A stretch of DNA of 64,000 bases from Eunapius fragilis (lineage: Eukaryota; Porifera; Demospongiae; Spongillida; Spongillidae). The stretch is taken from NCBI GenBank assembly GCA_963681505.1, contig OY811986.1, positions 5,721,738-5,785,737 on the forward strand, written 5' to 3'. The number at the start of each line of letters is the position of its first letter. The stretch's first letter is position 1. Of this stretch, positions 12,119-29,124 are shown piece after piece. The notes under the pieces are model-generated. The model had not been told where the DNA came from, did no database searches, and saw only the letters and a program-made list of their open reading frames with translations. Both the position numbers and the translations under genes were made by a program.

Positions 12119-12580
12119 TGTGTGTGTGTGGGAGGGTGTGTGTGCGTGTGCGTGCATGTGTGCACGTGAGCATGTGTGCACGACCCTGCATTTGTTTCCA
12201 AGACAGTCTATAGTGTCTCTGTACATGGATTGTGGAAAGTTGGGATGGGGGGAGTGAGGGGTTAGCCTTTTCTTTTTCACCTTGTGTCAACCACAGCTGT
12301 AACCCCATGCGCAAACCAACTGCTTCCCTCTCACACCTCGCAGGGTATGCATTCCTTCTCTTCAGAGAGGAGTCATCTGTCCAGCGGCTTGTCAAGAGCT
12401 GTGCCAGTGAGGAAGGTAAACTGTACCTCTTTGTATCCAGCGTCACTCAGATCAACAAGAAGGTAAGTAAACCTTACTTGGCACTCTCTACAAGCCATTC
12501 CAACGCTGCAGCCTTTCTGCTACAAACCATCCACAACCATGCCATGCTCACTCTGTAACCATCTGCAACTGATCATGTCA

Positions 12581-12627
<47 letters not shown>

Positions 12628-13498
12628 AGGTGCAGATTCGTCCGTGGAAGATAACAGACAGCGATTTCATCATGGACCATTCCCAACCCATTGATCCCCG
12701 AAAGACCATCTTCATCGGGGGTGTACCACGCCCCCTCAAGGCCCACGAGTTGGCAGACATCTTCAACTCGAGATACGGCAACGTCTGCTATGCAGGCATT
12801 GACGTTGACCCAGAGCTGAAGTATCCCAAAGGTCTGCCCTGTGTGTTGTTGTAGCTGAATAATGGGGCTGGGAGAAACCAATACAAATTTTAGTTAGGAT
12901 TCATGTAATTCATGAATATCCTACCAGGAGAGCCCAGGCTTCTAATTTCCAATTAGGGCCACAATATCTCTGGGTCTGCATGTAGGATCACATTAGTGAC
13001 ATACATTTTGCTTGTATGGGAAGGTTTTGGAGGAGGTCATTGTTGTGTGGGAGCTGTTCCCGCCCATTTATTCACTGCCATTACAGGTGCTGGGCGTGTC
13101 ACATTCTCCTCACGGGTCAGCTTCATGAGTGCTGTGTCATGTCGGTTCTTCCAGGTGACGTATGGAGATATTGACAAGAAGGTAGAAAGTTGATTTAAAA
13201 AACCTCCGTCGCTTTTAACTGCCCCAACTTTCCTTGCCTTGCACGCAAGGTGGAAGTAAAGCCGTACGTTTTAGATGACCAGATGTGTGATGAATGTCAC
13301 GGTGTACAATGCGGGGGTAGACTGGCCCCGTACTTCTGCGGAAACATCCACTGCCTCAGATACTACTGCGAGCACTGTTGGGCCAGTGTACATTCGGCAC
13401 CTGGTACCCAGACTCACAGGTGCTTTGTCAAGGAGAATGGAGACCGTCCGAGGGCAATCAACTTCTACCCTGGCCATCAGACCCGCACCCTCTCCTGA
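11271..13498 (+). CDS. CPEB: CPEB2-4-class cytoplasmic polyadenylation element-binding protein
   Basis: The start ATG at 11271 is in a good context (GTCACCATGG). The first exon encodes [10 protein letters not shown]...TMKPWQ. Later exons encode [119 protein letters not shown] and the ZZ Cys/His cluster, ending at 13496-13498. Spacing and motifs match the two RRMs plus ZZ domain of vertebrate CPEB2-4 rather than CPEB1. TG repeats fill parts of two introns, one right after a donor and one right before an acceptor. Role in translational control is family knowledge. Confidence 0.92.
12052..12130 (+). repeat. (TG)n microsatellite next to a 5' splice site
   Basis: A TG run begins about 10 bases after the GTATC donor of the RRM1 exon of the second CPEB gene. 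UG-rich RNA is a known target of CELF and TDP-43 type proteins. Confidence 0.95.
12582..12628 (+). repeat. (TG)n microsatellite next to a 3' splice site
   Basis: This TG run leads directly into TACAG|GTGCAGATTCG, the acceptor of the exon starting VQIRPW in the second CPEB gene. It replaces the normal polypyrimidine tract. Confidence 0.95.
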
Positions 13499-15689
13499 TT
13501 GCATGGTCTCTGGAGCAACCTTGCTGGGTCTCTTGGTGTGCACAATGTGATCATTTTATTCTTGTAACGATGTTCAAAGGTCCTGCTATTTGAGGAGGAT
13601 GTCCATCTATGTATGATCATACATGTTTGTATGCTATTCTAATTTGCATATATAACTATTTCTTCAAATTGTAATCATTCATATTTTCACTGCTCCTTTT
13701 GTTTTTTTCCTTTTTTTTTTTTTGTTGTTTCTGTACTGCAGTGTGCCAGGTTATTTATTGATTTGTACAATCTGTAAACTTTCTTTTTGTGCATCCAAGT
13801 TTTAATCATTCTCATATACTGCGTTGTGACCTTTTCCAATCTATTTATCAAACCTGTTATATGAATGAGAGTGCTTTTAACCTTGGGATTATATTAATGA
13901 AAGAGTGTGAGTACAAAGGGATGATTGTGCTCAATCTGCTTCTTTGGCATGTCCTCTTTTTTTTTTTCTGCTGTCACCAAATTCAAGGATGGCCTAAGGT
14001 GTGCCCGCCCATATTGTAAGTGTCTATGATGGCCTGCAGTTTTCCAGTCATCTCTTCATAGTCCTGGATCACTTGATGTGACAGAAGTAAACTTTAATGT
14101 TTGATATATTGGGGCCACACCACATCTCTGCATCTTGCATCCTGGCATATCTGGTTAATTCAAAATCCCTTGCGTTCTGCCTCAGCAGTGTGGCACTATA
14201 TTTGGTTGAATGCTTTCATTTCAGACAGGGTGCAAGCCTCATGCTGATTCTGGAGATTAAGAGGATGAATGGCTTGCCAAAATGCTGCAGGTTGGAAGAG
14301 TGACCAGTACATCAGCTGGGTCTAGAGAAGTCTAGGCCTGTACCCTTCTCCAGTTGTGCAGGCAGACTGCAGAGCATAGGTTGGTTATAGTCAGCCTCTA
14401 AGCTTATTGTGATGATGAACAGAGAAGGGACATACTTACTGTCCGCTGAGAAGATAGATAGGTAGACCTAGCTAATTTTTAATGGGACTTGTATATTTCG
14501 GGATTCCAAAGCTATATAAGTCCTTGTACATTGAAGGGACAAACATTGGCATTAGTGGTTGATTGCTGCTCAGAGAATCTTACTTTGGTACTGCATACTA
14601 CTGTGCCGTTAAGAAGAAGAGCCGGTGATTTTATCATGTGGAAAAATGTGCATGCATATAACATGACACAAAACTAAAGACACATACTATTACATAATTG
14701 TAATCGTTTGTTCCAGCATATTTCTGATGGCTGAAGCAGATGCAATTCAAATTGAGAAAGTAAACGACTTTAAACATGCGTTGACACACACAGAGATCTC
14801 TTATTATTGTAACCATGTATGTAATTTGCAATCAGTCCTTTGGTGCATTCACCTAGAATGGTCTTGGATGGGAAGCTTATCAACATGATCAAGCTGGTAT
14901 GCAGGGAATGTTTTGTAACCTATCTCATGGTGAAACAGCTACATTGAATTGTACTTCAGATCGACATACCTACCACCAGTCTGGCACTTATATGAAAGGT
15001 GGAGACCATTATTACACTTCATCATCTCCAGGGAGGAACTTGAGAATCAAACGTCCTTGCTTCCAACTGGCTCTGCGGCAAGCCTGCTGCTTTGATTTCA
15101 CTTTGGCCTCTCTCTCCGCTTAACCCAAATATCCTTTGGTAATGGCTGGTTCAGCCACTGAGCACAGAAAATACTCACAATGATGAAAAATGTATTGAGT
15201 TAGTATTCTTTTGGCTGCAGTCATGAACATTGTATCTCGAAGATTGAATCAAAGTTTGTGTATTATGTGTTAGTTATAAGTCCGCACATTTATTGTGAGT
15301 AATGAATAATGTACTATAATATAGTTCCTGTGAAAACACTTTTTTAAGAAGACGGAAACAACAGTTCCATAATTGATATTGACCCGTGTACTATTCATTT
15401 TCATGTATGGTGAAAATTGTTAACATGTTCAGGAATCTGGGTACGCCGCTGCAGACCAAAAACGTGCAATTAACGCTGTTCTGAGCCCCGCTCCCGGTAA
15501 ATTATAAACGCATACATGTAGTTAAATATCAAGCAATTAACATTGTAATATCATGCATCTTGTGATCATTAAAGATCTCCTGCAAATCACGCGTTCAGGA
15601 ATATATATATACGCACGACGAGTACACGATCGGCTAGCGTTCTAGCTATCGTCAGCAGCAAAGGTCACCATCCAATATTTGAATAGGAA
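13499..15689. other. CPEB 3'UTR and intergenic DNA
   Basis: About 2.2 kb AT-rich. It starts with the likely 3'UTR of the second CPEB gene, with several TTTTAT/TTTTAA and TGTA-type motifs and T runs. No convincing coding region, structural RNA or transposon end was found. The small ORF at 14899-15123 has no recognisable domain. Confidence 0.5.
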
Positions 15690-16124
15690 CTAGGGCTCCG
15701 CTGTGTTTCCATTTCCCGGGAACACATGGATGCTCCAGCTGTATCCAAAAGGGTCAACCACGACACCATGCAGTCCACCCCAATACTGCAGCTTTAGGTC
15801 TACGGCAACTTTCGCGCCGCTGTCGAGCGCTTTCTTCCATACCACTTTGGCGTCCTCCTCGTTTGTCATATTGAAGTGACACATGAATCCGAACACCTTT
15901 TCGTTTTCTATGTCGCGAGAAGACGGCCCGCAACGGTCTGACATGTAGAGATCGTTCCCGCCAATGTTCACCGTGCAGTGCAACACGCGTGCGCCGTCTT
16001 CAGACAGCGAGATATCCTTTCCGACGTGTGCGTCGAACGCAGCGGTAAGCCAGTCGGTATGCTTCCTGCAGTCCGGTGATAGTATGTACGGCAACAGCGT
16101 CATGCCTTTAGATACTCCCGCCAT
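15690..16124 (-). CDS. VOC superfamily (glyoxalase/PhnB-like) protein
   Basis: One uninterrupted exon of 144 residues. The ATG at 16124 starts MAGVSKGMTLLPYILSP; the stop is at 15690-15692. It shows the PhnB-like pattern: an N-terminal AAF segment, DLYMSDRCGP, and GVVVDPFGYSWSIH near the end (consensus G...DPFGH.W). The VOC fold covers metal-dependent isomerases, dioxygenases and resistance proteins; the substrate here cannot be told. The canonical H of DPFGH is Y. One exon and a bacterial-type family raise the possibility of horizontal gain, but PhnB-like genes occur in many eukaryotes. Confidence 0.8.
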   Translation of the reverse strand: MAGVSKGMTLLPYILSPDCRKHTDWLTAAFDAHVGKDISLSEDGARVLHCTVNIGGNDLYMSDRCGPSSRDIENEKVFGFMCHFNMTNEEDAKVVWKKALDSGAKVAVDLKLQYWGGLHGVVVDPFGYSWSIHVFPGNGNTAEP

Positions 16125-17321
16125 TGTTCTTTCACGTGCACAGTATTTTTTTTTTTTTTCTTCACGCGGCGCGCATGCGCAAAATCGCTCTACCCGATCC
16201 TCAATTAACAAAACGATCACGTGTAGACTTTTTTTTCTCTTCCTGGTCTCGTATCCAGACATGAGTGGTGATGATTGCAGTCATCAGCGGTACAATTGAC
16301 ACTGTCGTATCGTACCCAACACTGAGTAGTTGTCTTCGGTGGGGGGTTGGATGGGGGAGGGGGGGGGGGCGTTACGTCACGTTCATTAAGGTAGAGTTAA
16401 GGTAGAGAGCGAGAAAAAATCTATTATTTCCCCTTTTAAGCAGCAAATCATGATTATAACCAACCACCTAGCGATCGCTAAGATGCTGTGGGCGCACTTC
16501 GAAACTCCATGCAGGTACAGCCGAAAGCCGGAGTCATTAAAAGCTAAAGCGCCAAATCTCCCATTGTCGCGCCTTTCTTTAGCATGCACAGCTGTTCCAT
16601 ATCATATAACCTCTCTTAAGTTCTCATCACTGCAGAATAATTAACGATACGTACGGGAAACGTAATCTAATTTCCTTGATTTGCACGCCAATAATCGAAA
16701 AGTAGGTACGACAATATGCATGCAGCGATACTAACATCGGCTTTTGGCATGCACGCGGAGCATACGCCTGCATGCATGCCATAATGCATGGTACCGTCCA
16801 GGTGGAGGCCTGGATAGTTGGTCGGATTATATGCATGACGAATTCTCAGACTCAGTGTTGTCTGGAGAAAGATGATGCATGCATGATGTAAATGTTTAGA
16901 TAGGGACCGCCACAGCTTCGTGCGTGCATGTTAGTCTGGGGCAATGAATGAAGTACATGACTTTTTTCTCCGGCCGCCTGTTTTTTCCCCGCATTACAAT
17001 CCTGTACCTGCACTAATTGTAGCCGTTGCAGTTCCCACATAAATTCATGGGGTCTGACTCGCGAATGCTGCAGTCTAGTTAGCTTAACTTAGCTGCTGAT
17101 ATAGCTGCTGATAATACACACCGTCATTCTACATGGTAGGCTAATGTGAAAAATACTGATCAGTGATATAATGCATAGTGGTAACTATACGGCACAGCCA
17201 TGCATGATGTAATACATAAACGAGAGAGAAGAAAAAAAAAAAAAAAGAACCCTAATTCTAATTACATCGCACCATCACGTGCATACAATTTAAGCGGAAG
17301 GGGTGTAAAAGCGTGTATGTC
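16125..17321. other. Intergenic stretch, divergent promoters
   Basis: About 1.2 kb between the divergent VOC and SRSF10-like genes. It contains a G run (16362-16368), many GCATGC palindromes around 16690-16880 and a poly-A tract near 17231. Near 16246 it holds a copy of the dispersed GTCTCGTATCCAGAC motif. No gene was recognised. Confidence 0.5.
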
Positions 17322-18873
<1,552 letters not shown>

Positions 18874-19247
18874 TTTTGGTGTAGTTGTTTTAATGCTGTG
18901 TTTGTTGTAACACAGGGGTCAACCAATGTCAGACTCCCGTGGTCCTCCTAAGAACGTGCCCTTGGATTCGCCCCGAGCAGCTGAGTATTCCAGATCCCCA
19001 GGCCATTCTTAAGATGTTGGTTCCTTTTAAGACCTGTGACCCAGTGAACTTGGATCTTATGCATACATGTGGCACATGTGCATCTTTTCTCTCATGGTAT
19101 TAACCTATTATACTATTTGTCACTAGGTGTGTGTGTGTGTGCGTGTGTGTCACTGTGATTGATGCACAAAGGAATATGTTAATCAGATACACGTGAATAG
19201 ATATATTCTTCAGCACTACCGTACACGCTACATGTTCAGTTACACAA

Positions 19248-19773
19248 TCACCAGTTGGGATAGCCTGAAACGTTAAAAATCATGAGAGAAAGGGAACACC
19301 GGGAAATGAAGAAATAAACTTACACTTCTTAAGAACTTCGTTGCTTATGCCTGGCGGTGCTCCTCCCCACTGAGTTCTCATATGGCCCACGATGCCGCTT
19401 TCAACCTCAGGACTCACTAGGGGGTTCAACTGTGCCAGGAACGCCAGTAGCCAGCTAGGAAGTATGCGGGTCAAGGGAAGAACGGAATGGCAAACACTCG
19501 GACGATTTTTAAAATTGAATGAAAGGATACAAAGTGTAGCAGCAAACGGCTGTAGTAACTATCGCAATTGAAATGGTGCTGTGTGGAAGATCGAGAAAAG
19601 GAAATGAGAGGTGTTGCGTCAAACTATGTGGTATACCTCTTGTGGGGAGTCCGAAGGAAACACGCCCCAACTCCTCCGATGACGCCAACCAGGAGCCAGA
19701 AGATTGTGATTATAGGCAGCGCAACGCACACCGAAGTGTTCAGACCACCCTCGTCGTTCGTACAAATTCCCAT
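19248..19773 (-). CDS. ATP6V0E1: V-ATPase V0 subunit e
   Basis: Exons 19773-19637, 19578-19531, 19454-19324 and 19264-19248 join in phase to 110 residues. Subunit e is a small hydrophobic protein of the membrane V0 sector of the proton pump. Two membrane segments are visible: ALPIITIFWLLVGVIGG and SIAIVTTAVCCYTFWLLAFL, followed by the family signature AQLNPL. Human ATP6V0E1 is 81 residues, so this copy has an extended C-terminus. The CCYTFWLL join depends on a short exon using a GTATCC donor. The 17-bp last exon (CYPNW then stop) is the least certain. It is transcribed away from AUP1. Confidence 0.85.
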
Positions 19774-19975
19774 TCTCTGTCAACTTATTCTCTGTCACTT
19801 AGTGCTCAAATCATCATGTGACCCCACATTGCGTCACAATATTTACCGTTCCAAATACCCGATAATATTAAAATTATGGTTGAAACCGCGATCAAGCCGT
19901 CGAGGATACTCGATAAAGCCATCGCTCGCACCAGGTATATGCATAACAAAGAATTAACAGAATGAGAAGATTAAT
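19774..19975. promoter_or_regulatory. Likely bidirectional promoter, V-ATPase e / AUP1
   Basis: About 200 bp separates the V-ATPase e start (19773, minus) from the first recognisable AUP1 coding exon (plus). No other gene fits between them, so both promoters must lie here or overlap the first exons. Inference from layout only. Confidence 0.4.
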
Positions 19976-20954
19976 ATCACAACTTCGCCTAGACTTGACA
20001 TAGGGCTGAATGGATTGCTGTATATCGTATACTTTCCCTTCGGTTTGCTTTTGGCCATCTTTCGAGTTTTCCTAATGCTGCAGGCGATTTTAATTCTGGT
20101 CGTAGTAGCTGAGGGAGTGCTGAAGAGGTGCGTCCTTTTAACGAGTGTGCGCGCGCGTGTTGTACTAGTGCTCAAACCGTTGTATTGTTGACGTCCATCT
20201 GAAGGCTGATGCTCCGCGCGTTCTTCGCCGTGCTGGGTGTAGTGGTGACTACGTCAGGGTTCGAGAGCAGAGGTCGTAACGCTAAGGTAATATGTGGTTG
20301 TGTGTTCAACAGTTGTCCCCGGTTTCAGACTTCCCTGGCATAGGTCTTCGTGGGCAACAAACTCTCCTTCATCGACTACATTGCGCTCCACCTCGCTCTC
20401 GATTGTACCACTGTGTGTTAGAGAGATGCCGCTCTTGGTTTGTGTCTTTAAAAAAAAATCTTTGTATCCTCTGCAGGTGAGCACGGGGGATGAAGGCAAT
20501 TTTCTGATGACGCTCTTCCCACATCATACGTTCCGGTGTAAGGACGGAGATGGTCTCGTGGCGGAGGCAAGGAAACGGCCGCAGTTTGATGGTACGGAAG
20601 ATTTGGGGGGAAAATAGCGAGGGGAGGGAAGAGGAGGGTGCCATGGAAATTGAATGTAATGTGCATTCAACAGAAGAGGTGGGAGGGGCCATATCGTATG
20701 CTGTGCAGCCTGAATTCCATCCGACCAGTGGTCTTACTGTGCTACTTCCATTCAGGTGGGCTGGGGAGGAGGTGTTGTCAGGGGTGTGTCAAAAATGATC
20801 ATCTCATTATTCTGGTTCGTGTATAGTTCTTGGCCATTTTCTCTTGAGCAGGCAGTCCAACCTGTAAGTTATGTGTCCATCACAGTTGGGCTGGTTATTA
20901 ACTGCAGTTCCACAGCTTGCATTGTCAGCAAAAAGACCCATTGGACCCAGGCTG

Positions 20955-20997
<43 letters not shown>

Positions 20998-21666
20998 GAG
21001 AAGACAGTGTAGCATTTCATTTCACACTTATCACCCTGCTGTGTTAAAATATGGCAGACTGTTGCTGGAAGTAATGGATGGTGGGACTTACTGTGGACCC
21101 TTATATCGCCTATCACAATTTTCCATATAAGGTAAATTACACAATGAGGGGAACGTACATGAGGTTACTAGTTGCAATGTGCCGTGCCACGGTGTGCTTC
21201 ATCTAGAATGCTACCCGTTGCACACAAACGTGATGAGAGTGACACAGCTGAGAGTTTGTGTAGTCGTGTGGAGCAGGAGATAGCTAACGCCCTCGGCCTG
21301 GCTGTCTCCACCATCACGCCAGCAGATTTCCAAAAATGGCTGTCAGGTATGTGTGGTTGGGGGAGAGGGGAGACATGGTGACTGACACATGCGGCTGTCA
21401 CCCTCACAATCTCCAACCATAACCCTTAGCACCACCACCTTCGCGACCATCGTCACCTGCACAAGCCACGCCTCCCGTGCTGGGGCCCGTGATCACAGCT
21501 GCCGAATTTGCGGCCCTTCCCTGTTCGGGTCCTCCTGGGATAGAGTCTATGGTCCTCCAAGTGTCTGCTGTTCTTCCCCACGTACCCCATGCAGCCATCA
21601 GAAGAGACCTCAGTGGGTGTTCAAAAGAGAGTGCCCCCTGGACATTCATCACTTTATACACACTTT

Positions 21667-21762
<96 letters not shown>

Positions 21763-22102
21763 GCCTATAGTGACAACCAGAAGTGTAGATGTTACAATTG
21801 CCAACATTCTGGAGGGACAAGTGGCCTTTGTTCCCCAGTCCACACCACCAGTACAAGCCACGCCCACTCCACCCAAGCCCTCACAGGGCCGCTTGTCCCT
21901 TCAGAGACACGCCTCCCTGGAGGATCGCAAGAAAGCACTTGTCACAGAAGCCAGACGGTAAGTAGCCACGCCCCCTATTCATGAAGGTGGCCCATCCCTC
22001 AAGTACATTACCCCTAGACACCTGGTCTGGGTAGTCACATTACATCTCCTGTTTTGCCTTGTCACCAACAGGCGCTATCTGGAGAAGCACAAGAGGCAGT
22101 GA
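19975..22102 (+). CDS. AUP1: AUP1-like lipid-droplet and ERAD protein
   Basis: AUP1 sits in the ER and lipid-droplet membrane by a hairpin and recruits the E2 UBE2G2. The first exon, ending 20127, encodes the hairpin (GLNGLLYIVYFPFGLLLAIF). Then come 20205-20286 (LMLRAFFAVLGVVV), 20344-20412 (VFVGNKLSFIDYIAL), exons giving LTVLLPF, SSWPFSLEQAVQPVSYVSI and VEQEIANALGL, a CUE domain (VSAVLPHVPHAAIRRDL joined to SVDVTIANILEGQVAF) and the G2BR-like end RHASLEDRKKAL...RRYLEKHKRQ, stop 22100-22102. The acyltransferase NHxxxxD motif reads NKLSFID, lacking His. No in-frame ATG was found for the first exon, so the start is unresolved, and the middle exons near 20478-20755 are weakly supported. Confidence 0.85.
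21664..21760 (+). repeat. (CA)n microsatellite in the CUE-splitting AUP1 intron
   Basis: A run of nearly 100 bp of CA lies just upstream of CCTATAG, the acceptor for the exon starting within TTRSVDVTIANILEG. Confidence 0.95.
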
Positions 22103-22365
22103 GACACCTTGTGAAAAACCGTTTGCCTGTTCTGCTTATCCATGTGACTTGTAAGAGCAATTCAATGTTTTATGAAGGCAGAAAGTGGGGGAGGGGTAAA
22201 GAGAGGAGGCAGGGGGATGTCCCTAAATACTCAAGACAACTCTTTACATTCCACACTCTGAATTTAATACGTTACGTTTTGAAGTTAGTTTGGTCTGATT
22301 GTGCAGACGTACAGGTGGTTCTTTCATTTTCAATACAGTGCGCTGTTACAACAGGGTTTGATAAG
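22103..22365. other. AUP1 3'UTR region up to the palindrome
   Basis: About 260 bp after the AUP1 stop with no other recognised feature. The palindrome begins at GAGTCATTC. Confidence 0.4.
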
Positions 22366-24868
22366 GAGTCATTCTATATCTTCTCATCAAAGAGATGGAC
22401 ACCATGTTGTAGCTTTATGTTCAAAACTTTTATGGTAGTTTGTCTTTATATAAGAGGTGCTAGGATGAAATTTTTTGTTTTAACTCTTAATGGTTTGCAA
22501 GATACTGGGCGTTGAATAATTGATTAGTTTGCTGATAAACTCTACTTTGCAGTGTTTTATCTTGGTACACACTACAAAAACTGTTGCATGCATGGCACCA
22601 AATCGAAGGGCCTGATGAGTACAATGTTACTGTGTCGAGCATTTTGATGAGAAATGAAAGGGTTAAACTATTAATTGGTATTGAAGGTAGATCTCATAAT
22701 TACTGTGTGCAGAAACTTCATAATTGCGCAATTTACTTTATAATATCATGTGTTCCATTATAATGAACATTTATGTAAAATAAAAAAGTTGATTATTAAT
22801 AACCACTGAGAACCACAAACATTTTTGAGTAAGGCAGCCATTTTTAAGGTGGCTATCACAGAGGTGTTGCTAAGTGGCCAAACCACAACTATCAAAACTT
22901 TGGCCACAGCAGTAACTACTGTAAACAACTAGCCCCAATACCTTATCATTGATACTAGTAATGCGCAGTGCTCATTCTAAAAAGATCATTCTGGGATCTG
23001 AACAAGTAGCTTACTTAAATTGCAATGTAAACCATGCATACATCAAGGCACTACACACACAAATACAACAAAATCATCTCTAAAGTATCTATGACAAAAT
23101 GTAATAGTTTATATGGATACTCATGCTTTTGCTGTAAGTGCACAGGTCGCTGCTGCAACTTCCTTGGCTGTTAAGTAATATCTGCATCCTGTAGCTGTTG
23201 AGGGGCTCACAAGTGTCAGTATGTCTGACGGGTCAACCTCCATCACATCCTGACGCTGTGGATACCCATATGAACTTGAAGGCAATTGTGGATGAAGGAA
23301 ATTCACTTCTACAACTCGAGCTTCCATGCCTACCTTTACTACACAGCCAAGCCAACAACACCAATCATATGCTACAGTTACATAGCCCTTGATCATTGAC
23401 AGTGGATGGGTCTCAACATGTGCAGCTGCTGCAGTGCACACTCTTTCAATCCTATTCACTTGACTCAAGGAAAACTGTCTGACTTCTACACTGGTATTAG
23501 TGATGTACCTCTCTGTCAGAAGCCTTTCCTCTTCTTCATGGTCAGCGGATGTTGCGAAGTCAAAGTGTATCCCTTTGATCTCTGAGGATACAAACTATAT
23601 AGCTGTGGGGAATATAAATACGCTCTGGTTAATTTTTCCTTCACATAACTTCGACTTCGGATGTTGCATTGCCACCAATAAGGGAGACGCTCACTAAACC
23701 AGTACTTCATTGACACTAGTAACTAGCAGCGCATCGTCACTATCTTTGATATCGGTACCCTCTGGTGTTGGGTCACATCCGAAGTCAAAGTTATGTGAAG
23801 GAAAAAATAACCAGAGTGCATTTATACTCCCCACAGCTATACAGTTGTACCGGTTCTATCCTCAGAGACCAAAGGGATGCACTTTAACTTCACAACATCC
23901 GCTGACATGGAAGCTCGAGTTGTAGAAGTGAATTTCCTTCATCCACAATTGCCTTCAAGTTCATATGGGTATCCACAGCGTCAGGATGTGATGGAGGTTG
24001 ACCCGTCAGACATACTGACACTTGTGAGCCCCTCAACAGCTACAGGATGCAGATATTACTTAACAGCCAAGGAAGTTGCAGCAGCGACCTGTGCACTTAC
24101 AGCAAAAGCATGAGTATCCATATAAACTATTACATTTTGTCATAGATACTTTAGAGATGATTTTGTTGTATTTGTGTGTGTAGTGCCTTGATGTATGCAT
24201 GGTTTACATTGCAATTTAAGTAAGCTACTTGTTCAGATCCCAGAATGATCTTTTTAGAATGAGCACTGCGCATTACTAGTATCAATGATAAGGTATTGGG
24301 GCTAGTTGTTTACAGTAGTTACTGCTGTGGCCAAAGTTTTGATAGTTGTGGTTTGGCCACTTAGCAACACCTCTGTGATAGCCACCTTAAAAATGGCTGC
24401 CTTACTCAAAAATGTTTGTGGTTCTCAGTGGTTATTAATAATCAACTTTTTTATTTTACATAAATGTTCATTATAATGGAACACATGATATTATAAAGTA
24501 AATTGCGCAATTATGAAGTTTCTGCACACAGTAATTATGAGATCTACCTTCAATACCAATTAATAGTTTAACCCTTTCATTTCTCATCAAAATGCTTGAC
24601 ACAGTAACATTGTACTCATCAGGCCCTTCGATTTGGTGCCATGCATGCAACAGTTTTTGTAGTGTGTACCAAGATAAAACACTGCAAAGTAGAGTTTATC
24701 AGCAAACTAATCAATTATTCAACGCCCAGTATCTTGCAAACCATTAAGAGTTAAAACAAAAAATTTCATCCTAGCACCTCTTATATAAAGACAAACTACC
24801 ATAAAAGTTTTGAACATAAAGCTACAACATGGTGTCCATCTCTTTGATGAGAAGATATAGAATGACTC
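22366..24868. mobile_element. 2.5-kb near-palindromic element (long inverted repeat)
   Basis: Positions 22366-23327 are the reverse complement of 23907-24868 with a constant coordinate sum of 47234. Over these 962 bp I noticed only one or two mismatches. Inward, 23541 to about 23668 pairs with about 23779 to 23906 on a second axis (sum 47447) and is clearly more diverged. The left arm has 213 bp (23328-23540) absent from the right. Both arms encode, facing inward to outward, a peptide with MEARVVEVNFLHPQLPSSSYG and YPQRQDVMEVDPSDIL; the left-arm version extends N-terminally with YVTVAYDWCCWLG. Such YD..WWLG...FMHP modules are common in transposon-linked proteins. It could be a foldback element, a recent inverted duplication or an assembly artefact. 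Confidence 0.75.
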
Positions 24869-25015
24869 TAAGATCACACCATCTGAATACTCAATAGTGC
24901 ATGCACACATGATCCAAAGATGATGTAATGATAATGATAATAATAATAATAATATACACCAATAACACGAGAACTACAAAGTCTTGTCACCTAAAAACCT
25001 TCCCTGTGTACATCA

Positions 25016-29124
<4,109 letters not shown>

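Noticed and set aside
13555..13830. CPE-like TTTTAT/TTTTAA motifs in the CPEB 3'UTR suggesting autoregulation
   Set aside because: The region is AT-rich and such short motifs are expected by chance; conservation would be needed.
14899..15123. 74-residue frame downstream of the second CPEB
   Set aside because: No similarity, no splice or promoter context, composition like the surrounding intergenic DNA.
19954..20175. Minus-strand frame with MAKSKPKGKYTIY
   Set aside because: It overlaps the AUP1 hairpin exon on the other strand, which has clear family similarity.
24719..24910. Repeated 60-residue frame near both ends of the palindrome (FYIFSSKRWTPCCSF)
   Set aside because: It appears twice only because of the inverted repeat; no domain or coding signature was recognised.
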